A DNA stretch of 64,000 nt. Source: an uncultured Ruminococcus sp. Its GTDB lineage: Bacteria; Bacillota; Clostridia; Oscillospirales; Acutalibacteraceae. The DNA lies in NCBI GenBank assembly GCA_910585865.1, contig CAJUGO010000007.1, positions 21,921 through 85,920 on the forward strand, in the 5' to 3' direction. Every line of letters begins with the position of its first letter. Within the stretch, counting starts at the first letter, position 1. The notes under the pieces are model-generated. The model made no database searches. It saw nothing but the letters and a program-made list of their open reading frames with translations, and was not told the origin of the DNA. Below are positions 8,129 to 18,392 of this stretch, piece after piece. The position numbers and the translations under genes are program-made.

Positions 8129-11100
8129 ATGCGTTTAAAGTCATTGGAAGTACAGGGGTTTAAAACTTTTCCGGACAAAACTAAATTATCATTTGAACAG
8201 GGTATTACATCGGTTGTTGGTCCAAATGGTTCCGGCAAGAGTAATATTAGTGATGCTATACGCTGGGTGCTTGGTGAACAGTCACCAAAGAGTCTGCGCT
8301 GCTCTAAAATGGAGGATGTTGTATTTAACGGCACAGATAAAAGAAGACGTACGGGTTATGCCGAAGTGACGCTCAATATAGATAATACTGACCGTTTCCT
8401 TGATTTTAATGGCGATGAAATAGCTGTCACCAGACGTTATTACAGAAGCGGTGAAAGCGAATATCTTATTAATAAGGCTGCTGTAAGACTTAAAGACATT
8501 AATGAGCTGTTTATGGATACAGGTCTTGGGCGTGACGGCTATTCGATGATTGGCCAGGGTAAGATTGACAGTATTGTATCCTCAAAAGGTGAAGACAGGC
8601 GTGAAATTTTTGAAGAAGCCGCTGGTATTTCCCGTTATAGATACAGAAAAATTGATGCCGAACGAAAGCTAAAGAATACGGAAGATAATCTTTTAAGACT
8701 TCGTGATATTGTTACAGATCTTGAAGAGCGTGTGGGGCCTCTTGCAAAGCAGTCTGAAAAGGCTCAGCAGTTTTTAAAGCTGTCAGAAGAAAAGCAAGGT
8801 TTGGAAATTGCATTATGGCTTTTGACTCTCGATAAATCACAAGATGAATTAAAATTACAGGATGAGAAAATATCGATAGCAAAATCTCAATATAGTGATG
8901 CTGTAGCTGTACTTGAAGAAATTCAAACTGAATCTGAACAAATTTATCACAAAAATGGTGAGTTATCATCAGAATTTGAAACGGTGAGAAATGAAATTGC
9001 CGATATAGAATCACAAATATCAGATATGCGTTCGCTGATTTCCGTGGCCAATAATGATATTTTACATAATAATGAGAGCATTAACAGAATTAATAATGAT
9101 ATTAATCAGTTTGAGCAAAACGTAGGGGAGCTGGAAAAAAGAATAAATGAAAAACAGAAGGAAATTGCTGAACTTGATGCTGATATAATACAAAAGCAAA
9201 AAAAATATGCAGAACTTTCCGATAAACTTAATGGAGTTAATCTTGATTCAAGTAAAAGCGGAGATATTTTACAAGAGATTACATCAGAACTTTCGCTGCT
9301 TTCTTCAAAATCTGCTGATGCAAGAGTTATCGAAGTTACAGCAGACAGCACAATAAGTGAACTTTCTTCAAGAATGTCTGCTTTAAAATTAACAAGTGAC
9401 GAAAAGAATAAACAAATCGATGAATTATCTGAAATACTTTTTGATTATGAAAATAAAATTAAAACTATAAATGAGGATATACTTTCGTTTAAAAATTCAT
9501 TGGACGGGCTTGAATTAAAGCTTTTATCTAAGAGTAAAAAAAAGGATCAACTCAAAGAAGAAAGCAACAGGCTTGTATTGGATGTTAAAGAACATTTAAG
9601 AAAGATAACTTTTCTTGAAAATCTTGAAAGAAATCTTGAGGGTTTTTCAAAAAGTGTAAAATCAGTGGTAAATGCTTACAATAATGGTAAACTGCATGGC
9701 ATATGCGGTCCTGTATCCCGTGTAATATCTGTGCCTAAAAAGTATGGAGTTGCAATTGAAACGGCATTGGGTGCGGCTATGCAAAATATTGTTACTGATA
9801 CAGAAGAAGATGCCAAGAGAGCAATTAAATATCTTAAGTCTGTTGACGGCGGACGTGCAACCTTTTTGCCTCTTAATACAATAAAACCAAGAGAGTTTAG
9901 AGAAAACGGCCTCGAAAACTGTTACGGTTTTGTGGGAATAGCTTCTGAACTTTGCAGTTGTGAAGATAAGTACAAAGGTATTTTGTATTCACTGCTTGGC
10001 AAAATAGTTATAGCGGATGATTTAAACTGTGCTGTTGCTATTGCCAAAAAGTATGCTTACAGATTTAGAATAGTTACACTTGACGGTCAGGTCGTGAATG
10101 CAGGCGGTTCTCTCACAGGCGGTTCTCTTAATAAGAATTCCGGCCTTTTGAGCCGAGCTTCTGAGATTGAAGCGCTTAAAAAGCAGACAGAAGATTTAGA
10201 GAGAAAGGCTGGCGCTGCAGAGGAGCAAAGTCTTGCAGTATCTCGCGAATATGCTTCAATAGAGGCAGAGATACTTGGCACTAGAGCTGATTTGTCAAAT
10301 AAACAGCAAGAACTTGTGCGTATGGATGCTGAAAAGCATGCATGTGAAAATGAAATTAATAATAGCAGGCAGTCTGTAAAAAATTCTTTGACAGAAATTG
10401 ATGATTGCCGAACTAGAATTGAAGCCCTTGTTTTAAACAGACAAAAGGCAAAAAAACAACTTGCCGAACTTAGTGTTAAAATATCTGAGGCAGAAGAAAA
10501 AGTAAATGCTGTAACAGGAAGCAGAGCAGAGCTTACAAAAAAGAGGGAAGAATTTACTTTGCAGCTGCAAAATCTTCGTCTTGAAATTGTTTCTGCTCAA
10601 AAAGATATTGACGCTCTTAATTCAGATATTGTTTTTGCCAAATCAACCGGCTCTGATAATGAAGAGCGTAAAACTGAACTGAAAAATGAGATTGAACATA
10701 TTTATAGGCTTATATCTGAAAAGAAAAATCAGATAAAGGTTTTTGAATCTGATATAGAAGAACTTTTGAATAAGCAAAAAATACTGAATTGTAAAACTGA
10801 AGATATAAATAAACAGCGCGAATGCTTGGAAAAGCGAAGTGTAGAAATACGCAGTTTGGAGCGTGATAAAACTACTGAACGTGAAACATCAGGCAGAGAG
10901 CTTGCGCGCTTGGAAGAAAGAAAAATTAATATTCAAAAGCAGTATGATGATATCATATCAAAGCTTTGGGAGGAATATGAACTTACTAAGCGTGAAGCTG
11001 AGCAAAGCGCGATAGAAATTGATAATGCTTCTCAGGCTCAGAAACGTCTTAACGAATTGAAGCAAAAAATTAAATCTCTTGGTTCAGTGAATGTATCTGC

Positions 11101-11704
11101 AATTGAGGAGTATAAAGAAGTATCAGAAAGATTTGAGTTTATGACAGCTCAGGTCAATGATGTTGAAAAATCAAAAAGAGAGATTGAGAGGCTTATTACA
11201 GATTTAACAAAACAAATGAAAGAAGTATTTGTTGAAAGTTTTAATGAAATTAATAAGAACTTTACGTATACTTTTAAAGAATTGTTTGGTGGCGGAACAG
11301 CTTCTCTTTCACTTTCGGATCCGGAAAATATTCTTACAAGCGGAATTGATATACTTGTACATCCGCCGGGAAAAATTGTTGTACACCTTGATGCCTTGTC
11401 AGGCGGCGAAAAAGCGCTTGTTGCAATAGCTCTTTATTTTGCAATTATGAAAGTTCGTCCGGCACCGTTTTGTGTAATGGATGAGATTGAAGCTGCTCTT
11501 GATGATGTTAATGTATACAGATTTGCCGCATATTTGCGCAGAATGACTGATAAGACTCAGTTTATTCTTATTACGCACCGCCGCGGAACAATGGAAGAAG
11601 CTGATGTGCTATATGGAGTCACGATGCAGGATGAAGGCATTTCAAAGCTGCTGGAACTGAGGTCTTCAGAAATTGCAGATAAACTTGGCATAAATTCTAA
11701 GTAA
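8129..11704 (+). CDS. smc: Chromosome partition protein SMC
   Basis: SMC is the ATPase of the bacterial condensin that organises the chromosome. Walker A is G-P-N-G-S-G-K-S-N at residues 31-39. Two long coiled-coil arms flank a hinge around residues 510-670, with L-H-G-I-C-G-P-V entering it and A-G-G-S-L-T-G-G-S leaving it. The C-terminal head has the ABC signature L-S-G-G-E-K-A-L and Walker B V-M-D-E-I-E-A-A-L-D-D. At 1191 aa it is full length. ftsY follows after 17 bases. Its ScpA and ScpB partners are not in the window. Confidence 0.98.
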   Translation: MRLKSLEVQGFKTFPDKTKLSFEQGITSVVGPNGSGKSNISDAIRWVLGEQSPKSLRCSKMEDVVFNGTDKRRRTGYAEVTLNIDNTDRFLDFNGDEIAVTRRYYRSGESEYLINKAAVRLKDINELFMDTGLGRDGYSMIGQGKIDSIVSSKGEDRREIFEEAAGISRYRYRKIDAERKLKNTEDNLLRLRDIVTDLEERVGPLAKQSEKAQQFLKLSEEKQGLEIALWLLTLDKSQDELKLQDEKISIAKSQYSDAVAVLEEIQTESEQIYHKNGELSSEFETVRNEIADIESQISDMRSLISVANNDILHNNESINRINNDINQFEQNVGELEKRINEKQKEIAELDADIIQKQKKYAELSDKLNGVNLDSSKSGDILQEITSELSLLSSKSADARVIEVTADSTISELSSRMSALKLTSDEKNKQIDELSEILFDYENKIKTINEDILSFKNSLDGLELKLLSKSKKKDQLKEESNRLVLDVKEHLRKITFLENLERNLEGFSKSVKSVVNAYNNGKLHGICGPVSRVISVPKKYGVAIETALGAAMQNIVTDTEEDAKRAIKYLKSVDGGRATFLPLNTIKPREFRENGLENCYGFVGIASELCSCEDKYKGILYSLLGKIVIADDLNCAVAIAKKYAYRFRIVTLDGQVVNAGGSLTGGSLNKNSGLLSRASEIEALKKQTEDLERKAGAAEEQSLAVSREYASIEAEILGTRADLSNKQQELVRMDAEKHACENEINNSRQSVKNSLTEIDDCRTRIEALVLNRQKAKKQLAELSVKISEAEEKVNAVTGSRAELTKKREEFTLQLQNLRLEIVSAQKDIDALNSDIVFAKSTGSDNEERKTELKNEIEHIYRLISEKKNQIKVFESDIEELLNKQKILNCKTEDINKQRECLEKRSVEIRSLERDKTTERETSGRELARLEERKINIQKQYDDIISKLWEEYELTKREAEQSAIEIDNASQAQKRLNELKQKIKSLGSVNVSAIEEYKEVSERFEFMTAQVNDVEKSKREIERLITDLTKQMKEVFVESFNEINKNFTYTFKELFGGGTASLSLSDPENILTSGIDILVHPPGKIVVHLDALSGGEKALVAIALYFAIMKVRPAPFCVMDEIEAALDDVNVYRFAAYLRRMTDKTQFILITHRRGTMEEADVLYGVTMQDEGISKLLELRSSEIADKLGINSK

Positions 11705-11721
11705 ATGAGGATAGTGATTAT

Positions 11722-12636
11722 ATGGGATTTTTTAATAAGATTAAGGAAGGACTAAAAAAAACTCGTAATGCTGTAGTCGGTCAAATTGATTCAATGTTAA
11801 AATCATTTACAAAGATTGACAATGAACTTTTTGAAGAACTGGAGGAACTCCTTGTTATGGGAGATGTCGGTGTACCGACAGCTGAAAAAATATGTAATGA
11901 GTTAAGAGAAAGAGTTAAAAAAGAAGGAATAAAGGACCCCTCTAAGATTAATGAGCTTTTAAAGGAAACCATCGCAGAAATGCTTAAAGGCGGCGAGGAG
12001 CTTGACATTTCAACAAGTCCGTCAATTATCCTTGTTATTGGAGTAAACGGCGTCGGCAAAACTACAACCATAGGCAAGCTGGCAAACAGTTTAAACAAAC
12101 AAGGCAAAAAGGTTTTGCTTGCAGCTGCCGATACTTTTAGAGCGGCTGCTATCGACCAGCTTGATATATGGGCACAGAGAAGTAATTGCGAAATAATTAA
12201 GCAAAAAGAGGGCAGTGATCCTGCAGCTGTGATTTTTGATGCGATTTCAGCTGCAAAGGCGCGAAATTCCGATGTCATTATCTGTGATACGGCGGGCCGT
12301 TTGCACAACAAAAAACACCTTATGGATGAACTTGCAAAAATCAACAGAGTAATCGACCGTGAGCTTCCAAACGCTTCTAAGGAAAAATTGTTGGTTCTTG
12401 ATGCCACAACAGGACAGAATGCTGTAAATCAGGCTGAACAGTTTAGGCAGGCAACAGGAATTACGGGTATTGTTCTTACTAAACTTGACGGAACTGCCAA
12501 GGGCGGCGTTGTTTTGGCAATTAAAAACGGTTTGGGAATCCCTGTAAAGTATATAGGAGTTGGCGAACAAATCGACGATTTGCAGCCGTTTAATGCAGAT
12601 GATTTTGCAAATGCTCTTTTTACTGTAAATGAATGA
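11722..12636 (+). CDS. ftsY: Signal recognition particle receptor FtsY
   Basis: FtsY is the membrane-associated GTPase that receives SRP-bound ribosomes at the translocon. The P-loop G-V-N-G-V-G-K-T-T lies at residues 107-115, with D-T-F-R-A-A-A, D-T-A-G-R and T-K-L-D-G-T-A-K-G-G downstream. The acidic A domain is very short, as in most Firmicutes, giving 304 aa. The start has Shine-Dalgarno-like GAGG. The smc-ftsY arrangement is conserved in this phylum. Confidence 0.97.
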   Translation: MGFFNKIKEGLKKTRNAVVGQIDSMLKSFTKIDNELFEELEELLVMGDVGVPTAEKICNELRERVKKEGIKDPSKINELLKETIAEMLKGGEELDISTSPSIILVIGVNGVGKTTTIGKLANSLNKQGKKVLLAAADTFRAAAIDQLDIWAQRSNCEIIKQKEGSDPAAVIFDAISAAKARNSDVIICDTAGRLHNKKHLMDELAKINRVIDRELPNASKEKLLVLDATTGQNAVNQAEQFRQATGITGIVLTKLDGTAKGGVVLAIKNGLGIPVKYIGVGEQIDDLQPFNADDFANALFTVNE

Positions 12637-12644
12637 GGTAATGT

Positions 12645-13244
12645 ATGAAGTTTATAATAGCAAGCAATAATCAAAAAAAGCTTAAGGAACTTGAAAGAAT
12701 TTTAAATCCTCTTGGAATAAGCGCTGTGACAGCTCTGCAGGAGGGCATTACTCTTGACGATGTTGATGAAACCGGCACTACCTTTTCAGAGAATGCATTT
12801 TTAAAAGCTAATGCTGCTTTTAAGAAAACAGGACTTCCAAGTGTTGCAGATGACTCCGGATTATCTGTTGATGCTCTTGACGGCCGTCCAGGAATATACA
12901 CTGCACGTTATGGCGGTGAAGATGCAACTGATGAGGAAAAGTATTTAAAGTTGCTTAATGAATTGAAAGACGTGCCTGATGAAAGGCGAACAGCACGTTT
13001 TACATCTGCTATTTGCTGTATTCTTCCGGATGGCAGCAAAATAGAAACAATTGGAGTATGTGAAGGTAAGATTGCATTTGAACCTTGCGGCGAAGGGGGA
13101 TTTGGATATGATCCTGTATTTCTGTACGGAAACAAAAGCTATGCACAGCTGACTGCGGAAGAAAAAGATGCAATAAGCCATAGAGGTAAAGCTTTGAGAA
13201 ATCTAAAATCAGAGCTTGAAAAATATTTTAATTCTAACAAATAG
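12645..13244 (+). CDS. rdgB: Non-canonical purine NTP pyrophosphatase (RdgB/HAM1)
   Basis: This enzyme hydrolyses dITP, ITP and XTP to monophosphates and keeps deaminated purines out of nucleic acids. The N-terminal S-N-N-Q-K-K-L-K-E-L, the A-D-D-S-G-L-S-V-D-A-L metal-binding segment, G-E-G-G-F-G-Y-D-P and the C-terminal S-H-R-G-K-A-L motif are all present. The 199 aa length is normal. It begins 8 bases after ftsY. Confidence 0.96.
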   Translation: MKFIIASNNQKKLKELERILNPLGISAVTALQEGITLDDVDETGTTFSENAFLKANAAFKKTGLPSVADDSGLSVDALDGRPGIYTARYGGEDATDEEKYLKLLNELKDVPDERRTARFTSAICCILPDGSKIETIGVCEGKIAFEPCGEGGFGYDPVFLYGNKSYAQLTAEEKDAISHRGKALRNLKSELEKYFNSNK

Positions 13245-13264
13245 GTTTCTGAAAGGAATATTAT

Positions 13265-13570
13265 ATGCTAAACAGTAAACAGAGGGCGTTTTTGCGTGGA
13301 CTTGCTAACAGGATAGATACAATTTTAATAGTCGGAAAAGGTGAAATTACCGATAATATACTCGTACAAGCTGACGACGCATTGACTGCACGTGAAATTA
13401 TAAAGGGAAAAGTTCTTGAAAGCAGCTCTTATTCATCACGAGAGGCTGCCGAGCAAATTGCCGAAAAATGCAGTGCAGATGTTGTTCAGGTTATTGGTTC
13501 AAAATTTATATTGTACAGGCACAATGATGATAAACCTGTGATTGAATTGCCGAAAGCTAAGAATAAATGA
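13265..13570 (+). CDS. yhbY: YhbY-type CRM-domain RNA-binding protein
   Basis: This is a 101 aa single CRM-domain protein of the YhbY/YqeI family, associated with ribosome assembly. It begins L-N-S-K-Q-R-A-F-L-R-G-L-A and contains the family loop V-G-K-G-E, then H-N-D-D-K-P at the end. The gene sits directly before nadD with an ATGA overlap, the usual Firmicute order. Confidence 0.93.
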   Translation: MLNSKQRAFLRGLANRIDTILIVGKGEITDNILVQADDALTAREIIKGKVLESSSYSSREAAEQIAEKCSADVVQVIGSKFILYRHNDDKPVIELPKAKNK

Positions 13571-14172
13571 TGAAGATAGGAATTTTTGGAGGAACATTTA
13601 ATCCAATTCACAACGGTCATATTCTTTTATCTGAATATTGTAAAAAGCAAGTGGAACTTGATAAAATAATTTTAATACCATCATACATGCCTCCTCATAA
13701 AACAAATTATGATTTGGTCAGCGAAAAACATAGGTTTAATATGTGTAATATTGCCTGCATGGATTTGATTGGATATGAGGTTTCTGATATTGAAATTACA
13801 CGAAAAGGAAAAAGTTACTCTTGTGATACTTTAACTTCTCTTAAAAAAACATATTCAGATGATGAATTATATTTAATAGTGGGTGCCGATATGTTTCTTA
13901 CCCTTGACCAATGGAAAAATCCCGAAATAATTTTTGCAAAATCGAAAATTATAACAATTCCCAGAGATTCTTCGGATTTTGAAGTTTTAACTCATTTTTA
14001 TGTAAAAAAACTTAAACCTATGGGTGCAGAGGCTACAATACTTGAAAATCCCGTTTCAAGTATTTCATCAACTTTTATTAGAAATAACATTGAAAATTTT
14101 AGCTTTATAAATTCGTTTATAAATAAGAATGTTTATGAGTACATTGTAAAGAATAATTTGTATCGGAAGTGA
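13567..14172 (+). CDS. nadD: Nicotinate-nucleotide adenylyltransferase
   Basis: NadD makes nicotinate adenine dinucleotide from NaMN and ATP, the penultimate NAD step. The nucleotidyltransferase signature G-G-T-F-N-P-I-H-N-G-H is at the N-terminus, and S-S-T-F-I-R (the S/T-x-x-R-x-like motif) is near the C-terminus. Two ATG codons lie in tandem at 13567 and 13570; either could be used. The 201 aa length is normal. The gene forms the conserved unit yhbY-nadD-yqeK-rsfS. Confidence 0.95.
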   Translation: MMKIGIFGGTFNPIHNGHILLSEYCKKQVELDKIILIPSYMPPHKTNYDLVSEKHRFNMCNIACMDLIGYEVSDIEITRKGKSYSCDTLTSLKKTYSDDELYLIVGADMFLTLDQWKNPEIIFAKSKIITIPRDSSDFEVLTHFYVKKLKPMGAEATILENPVSSISSTFIRNNIENFSFINSFINKNVYEYIVKNNLYRK

Positions 14173-14176
14173 TATT

Positions 14177-14764
14177 TTGAATTTGAATGATTATAAAAAT
14201 ATTATAAGAGATAAAATGGGAGATTTCAGATACAATCATTCAGTTAATGTTGCAAAAGAAGCAAAAAAGCTTGCAAAAATATATGGCGCAGACGAAGAAA
14301 AAGCACAAACAGCGGGTATACTTCATGATATTACAAAAGAAATGTCAAAAGAAGAACAGTTGCAAATTATTGTCGATAGAGGTATAATTTTAGATAATAT
14401 TCAAAAAAATGCACCAAAACTGTGGCACGGAATCAGCGGAAGTATTTATGTCAAGGATAAACTTGGAATCGAAGATGATGATATATTAAATTCTATAAGA
14501 TATCATACAACAGGCAGAGCGAAAATGAGTTTATTGGAAAAAATAATTTTTGTAGCAGATTTTACTTCTGAGGAGCGTACATACAGCGGTGTTTCAACAA
14601 TGCGAAAAAAATCCAGGAAATGTCTGGAGGATGCTATGCTTTACGGATATAAATTTACTTTTAAAGATTTATCCCGCCGCGAGATTGCAATTCATCCTGA
14701 TGAAGTTGCTTGTTATAATGAAATTATTATGAATAAATTATATTTGAAAGGAAAAAACAAATGA
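14177..14764 (+). CDS. yqeK: YqeK-type HD hydrolase (bis(5'-nucleosyl)-tetraphosphatase)
   Basis: The protein has an HD metal-dependent phosphohydrolase fold: H-S-V-N-V-A (first His), G-I-L-H-D-I-T-K (HD pair), and later histidines in W-H-G and Y-H-T-T-G. YqeK family members cleave Ap4A symmetrically to ADP. A TTG start at 14177 is likely; a second in-frame TTG lies two codons on. The gene ends in an ATGA overlap with rsfS, so the two are probably co-translated. Confidence 0.92.
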   Translation: MNLNDYKNIIRDKMGDFRYNHSVNVAKEAKKLAKIYGADEEKAQTAGILHDITKEMSKEEQLQIIVDRGIILDNIQKNAPKLWHGISGSIYVKDKLGIEDDDILNSIRYHTTGRAKMSLLEKIIFVADFTSEERTYSGVSTMRKKSRKCLEDAMLYGYKFTFKDLSRREIAIHPDEVACYNEIIMNKLYLKGKNK

Positions 14765-15114
14765 ATTCTTATGAACAGGCTTTGCTTACAGCAAAGGCGT
14801 TAAGCTCAAAAAAAGGACTTGATATACAGATAATCGAGATAGGAGATATTTCTGTTCTTGCTGATTATATGGTAATTGCGACAGGTACAAGTTCTACTCA
14901 TGTTAAGGCTCTGGCTGATGAAGTTGAGTACAGGCTTGATGAAGCGGGAATTTCTGTCAGTCACATTGAAGGTTATAGATCTAATACATGGATTCTGCTT
15001 GATTATGTTGATGTTATAGTAAATGTTTTTTCTGATGAAGCAAGAGAGTTTTATGATCTTGAAAGACTTTGGCGAGACGGAAAATCTATAGATTTAACAA
15101 ATATTTTGGATTAA
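14761..15114 (+). CDS. rsfS: Ribosome silencing factor RsfS
   Basis: RsfS binds L14 on the 50S subunit and blocks subunit joining when nutrients are scarce. Family hallmarks visible in 117 aa are D-Y-M-V-I-A-T-G-T-S, H-I-E-G-Y-R-S-N-T-W-I-L-L-D and V-N-V-F-S-D-E-A-R-E-F-Y-D-L-E-R-L-W. It follows yqeK directly and precedes leuS by 22 bases. Confidence 0.95.
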   Translation: MNSYEQALLTAKALSSKKGLDIQIIEIGDISVLADYMVIATGTSSTHVKALADEVEYRLDEAGISVSHIEGYRSNTWILLDYVDVIVNVFSDEAREFYDLERLWRDGKSIDLTNILD

Positions 15115-15136
15115 TAGTTTTTTGGGGGGCTAAAAA

Positions 15137-17548
15137 TTGAAATACAATCATAAAAATATTGAACAAAAATGGCAAAAAATTTGGGAAGATATGCATGTAT
15201 TCCATGCAAGTGAGGATACTGACAAAGAAAAATTTTACGCACTTATTGAATTTCCTTATCCATCCGGACAGGGGCTTCATGTAGGTCATCCTCGTCCCTA
15301 TACTGCACTTGATACGGTAGCCAGAAAGCGCAGACTTGAGGGTTATAATGTATTATATCCGATTGGATGGGATGCTTTTGGACTTCCTACAGAAAATTAT
15401 GCAATAAAAAACCATATTCACCCTGAAATAGTAACAAAAAATAATATTGAAAGATTTAAAAAACAGATTCAGTCTCTTGGTATTTCATTTGACTGGAGCA
15501 GAGAAATTAATACAACCGATCCAGAATATTACAAATGGACTCAGTGGATATTTATTCAGCTTTTTAAAAAAGGGCTTGCATATAAAAAAGAGATGAATGT
15601 TAACTGGTGTACATCTTGTAAGTGTGTTCTTGCAAATGAAGAGGTAGTAAACGGTGTTTGTGAACGCTGCGGCAGCGAGGTAGTACATAAGGTTAAATCA
15701 CAATGGATGCTTAAAATTACTGAGTATGCTGACAGACTTATTAATGATCTCGAACTTGTTAACTATCCCGATCGTGTTAAAGCTCAGCAGAAAAACTGGA
15801 TAGGCAGAAGCACAGGCGCTGAAGTCGATTTCAAAACTACTACAGGTGATATTCTTACAATTTATACAACTCGTGCTGATACATTATACGGTGCAACATA
15901 CATGGTGATTTCGCCTGAGCATCCGCTTATTGAAAAATGGGCTGACAAGCTTTTAAATATGGACGAAATAAGAAAATATCAGGAGGCAGCCGCACGTAAA
16001 TCCGATTTTGAAAGAACAGAGGTTGCAAAGGATAAAACAGGTGTAATGCTATCTGGCGTTAAGGCTGTTAATCCGGTCAATAATAAAGAAATTCCAATTT
16101 TTATCTCTGATTATGTTTTAGTATCATACGGTACCGGTGCTATAATGGCTGTTCCTGCTCACGATACGCGTGACTGGGAATTTGCAAAGAAGTTTGATCT
16201 TCCGATTATTGAAGTAGTTAAAGGCGGAAATGTTCAGAAAGAGGCGTTTACAGACTGTGCAACAGGTATTATGGTTAACTCCGGTATGCTTGATGGTCTT
16301 TCTGTTGACGAAGCCAAGAAAAAGATTATTGACTGGCTTGAGTCAGAGGGAAAGGGTCATTCTAAAGTAAATTACAAACTTCGCGACTGGGTATTTTCAC
16401 GTCAGCGTTACTGGGGTGAACCTATTCCTATTGTTCATTGTGATAAATGCGGATATGTTCCTATTGATGAAAGTGAGCTTCCACTTACACTGCCTATGGT
16501 AGAATCATATGAGCCTACAGACAACGGTGAATCGCCGCTTGCAAAAATGACGGATTGGATTGAAACAACATGCCCATGCTGCGGAGGTAAAGCTTACCGA
16601 GAAACTGATACAATGCCTCAATGGGCAGGTTCTTCATGGTATTATCTAAGATATATGGATCCTCATAACAGTAAGGAGCTTGCTTCTAAAGAGGCTCTTA
16701 ATTATTGGGCACCGGTTGATTGGTATAATGGCGGTATGGAGCACACAACACTTCATCTGCTTTACAGCCGGTTCTGGCATAAATTTCTTTATGACATTGG
16801 TGTTGTTCCAACTCCGGAGCCATATGCTAAGCGTACTTCTCATGGCATGATTTTGGGTGAGAACGGAGAAAAAATGAGTAAGTCCCGCGGTAATGTAGTC
16901 AATCCAGATGATATTGTTGAAGAGTATGGTGCTGATACAATGCGTCTTTATGAAATGTTTATCGGTGATTTTGAAAAAGCAGCTCCGTGGAGTCAGGCAA
17001 GTATAAGAGGATGCCGCAGGTTTATTGAACGTTTCTGGAATTTACAGACCATTCTTATTGAAGGTAATACCATTCGCCCGGAACTTGAAGGTGCATTTCA
17101 TAAGACCATAAAGAAGGTTGGCGAAGATATTGAAAATATTAAATTCAACACTGCTATAGCGTCACTTATGGCATTAATTAATGAAATTTCAAATGTTAAG
17201 TCAATAAACAAGGAAGAACTTAGAACTTTTTCAATACTTCTTAATCCTTTTGCTCCGCATGTAACTGAGGAAGTGTACGAAAATTGCAATCTTGGCGAGG
17301 GTATTCTTGCACAGGCAAAATGGCCTGAGTATGATGAATCCAAATGTGTTGATCAAAGTGTTGAGATTGTAATTCAGGTTAACGGTAAAATCAAGGCAAA
17401 ACTTAATGTTCCTATTGATGCACAAAAAGATGAAATTCTAAAACTAGCTATGTCTGAGGAGAATGTTATGAGGGCAATTGACGGTATGACAATCGTCAAA
17501 GAAATAGTTGTACCTAAAAAGCTGGTTAACTTAGTTGTAAAGCCATAA
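15137..17548 (+). CDS. leuS: Leucyl-tRNA synthetase
   Basis: LeuRS charges tRNA-Leu. It is a class I synthetase with the HIGH motif as H-V-G-H near residue 46 and K-M-S-K-S at residues 579-583. A CP1 editing domain (T-T-R-A-D-T-L-Y-G) lies between them, and a zinc-type Cys cluster (C-T-S-C ... C-E-R-C) is around residues 155-178. The 803 aa length is normal. A TTG start after a GGGGGG ribosome-binding site fits best. No T-box leader fits in the 22-base gap upstream, so expression probably depends on the preceding genes. Confidence 0.97.
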   Translation: MKYNHKNIEQKWQKIWEDMHVFHASEDTDKEKFYALIEFPYPSGQGLHVGHPRPYTALDTVARKRRLEGYNVLYPIGWDAFGLPTENYAIKNHIHPEIVTKNNIERFKKQIQSLGISFDWSREINTTDPEYYKWTQWIFIQLFKKGLAYKKEMNVNWCTSCKCVLANEEVVNGVCERCGSEVVHKVKSQWMLKITEYADRLINDLELVNYPDRVKAQQKNWIGRSTGAEVDFKTTTGDILTIYTTRADTLYGATYMVISPEHPLIEKWADKLLNMDEIRKYQEAAARKSDFERTEVAKDKTGVMLSGVKAVNPVNNKEIPIFISDYVLVSYGTGAIMAVPAHDTRDWEFAKKFDLPIIEVVKGGNVQKEAFTDCATGIMVNSGMLDGLSVDEAKKKIIDWLESEGKGHSKVNYKLRDWVFSRQRYWGEPIPIVHCDKCGYVPIDESELPLTLPMVESYEPTDNGESPLAKMTDWIETTCPCCGGKAYRETDTMPQWAGSSWYYLRYMDPHNSKELASKEALNYWAPVDWYNGGMEHTTLHLLYSRFWHKFLYDIGVVPTPEPYAKRTSHGMILGENGEKMSKSRGNVVNPDDIVEEYGADTMRLYEMFIGDFEKAAPWSQASIRGCRRFIERFWNLQTILIEGNTIRPELEGAFHKTIKKVGEDIENIKFNTAIASLMALINEISNVKSINKEELRTFSILLNPFAPHVTEEVYENCNLGEGILAQAKWPEYDESKCVDQSVEIVIQVNGKIKAKLNVPIDAQKDEILKLAMSEENVMRAIDGMTIVKEIVVPKKLVNLVVKP

Positions 17549-17591
17549 AATAAAAAATTAATTTATATTTTCCTAAAATTCTACATTTCTA

Positions 17592-17620
17592 TTGACTTTA
17601 TTCGTAAGATAATGTATAAT
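17592..17620 (+). promoter_or_regulatory. Sigma-A-type promoter upstream of rpsU
   Basis: TTGACT at 17592 and a perfect TATAAT at 17615 are separated by 17 bases. It lies about 60 bases ahead of rpsU and gives that gene its own transcription start. Confidence 0.85.
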
Positions 17621-17678
17621 AGCATCTGCAATTATATGCAAATTACCCATGCCAAATGGCAGATGGGAGGGAAGATAG

Positions 17679-17855
17679 ATGGCAGAGATTAGACTTAAAG
17701 AAAATGAATCACTTGAAAGTGCTTTAAGAAGATTCAAAAAGCAGTGTGCCAGAGCTGGCGTTATTGCTGAGGTTCGCAAAAGAGAGGCTTACGAAAAGCC
17801 TTCCGTAAAGCGTAAGAAAAAGTCCGAAGCAGCTCGCAAACGCAAATACAGGTAA
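17679..17855 (+). CDS. rpsU: 30S ribosomal protein S21
   Basis: This is a 58 aa, strongly basic protein that matches S21 along its length: [10 protein letters not shown], then F-K-K-Q-C-A-R-A-G and a Lys/Arg-rich tail with [18 protein letters not shown] lies just upstream of ATG 17679. It is monocistronic, between its own promoter and its own terminator. Confidence 0.97.
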   Translation: MAEIRLKENESLESALRRFKKQCARAGVIAEVRKREAYEKPSVKRKKKSEAARKRKYR

Positions 17856-17863
17856 TCATACAG

Positions 17864-17890
17864 GCGGACAGAGCATTCTGTCCGCTTTTT
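17864..17890 (+). terminator. Rho-independent terminator after rpsU
   Basis: An 8-bp GC-rich stem (GCGGACAG / CTGTCCGC) with a 6-base loop is followed by five Ts. It lies 8 bases after the rpsU stop. Confidence 0.92.
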
Positions 17891-17957
17891 GTTATACATA
17901 ATATAATAAGTAGTGCAATTCTTATTTAATCAGTGTTTTGCATAAAAAGGTGAATTT

Positions 17958-18392
17958 ATGAAAAAGATACTTATACTGTTAGGTCCGAATCTCAATATGG
18001 TCGGAGTACGCGAAAAAGGGATATATGGAGAAGAATCTGCTGACAGTATTCAAAATCAGATTATATCTTGTGCGGAAAAGAATAGTTTTGAGGCGGAGAT
18101 ATTCCAGTCTAACCATGAGGGCGATCTTATTGATAAAATACATTCTGCTAAAGATAATAACTTTTGTGGAGTTGTAATAAATGCAGGAGCTTTAACTCAT
18201 TACAGCTATGCCCTCCGGGACGCAATCGCCTGTGTGAAAATACCATTTATTGAGGTTCATATGTCAAATATTCATGCAAGGGAAGAATTCCGACATACAT
18301 CTGTTATTGCTCCTGTATGTGCAGGACAAATTGCAGGTTTTGGAAAATTAAGTTATTTCCTTGCAATTAACGCTTTAAAGGATTTGATTTGA
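17958..18392 (+). CDS. aroQ: 3-dehydroquinate dehydratase, type II
   Basis: AroQ dehydrates 3-dehydroquinate in the shikimate pathway. The N-terminal G-P-N-L-N-M-V-G-V-R-E carries the active-site Arg, and G-I-Y-G carries catalytic Tyr23. The Q-S-N-H-E-G, N-A-G-A-L-T-H-Y-S and E-V-H-M-S-N motifs follow. The 144 aa length is standard for the dodecameric type II enzyme. Its stop overlaps the following peptidase start (TGATG). Confidence 0.96.
   Translation: MKKILILLGPNLNMVGVREKGIYGEESADSIQNQIISCAEKNSFEAEIFQSNHEGDLIDKIHSAKDNNFCGVVINAGALTHYSYALRDAIACVKIPFIEVHMSNIHAREEFRHTSVIAPVCAGQIAGFGKLSYFLAINALKDLI

Noticed and set aside
11781..12407. 208-codon minus-strand open frame
   Set aside because: Lies fully opposite ftsY, is Ser-rich as expected from the antisense of this codon use, and has no ribosome-binding site or family features.
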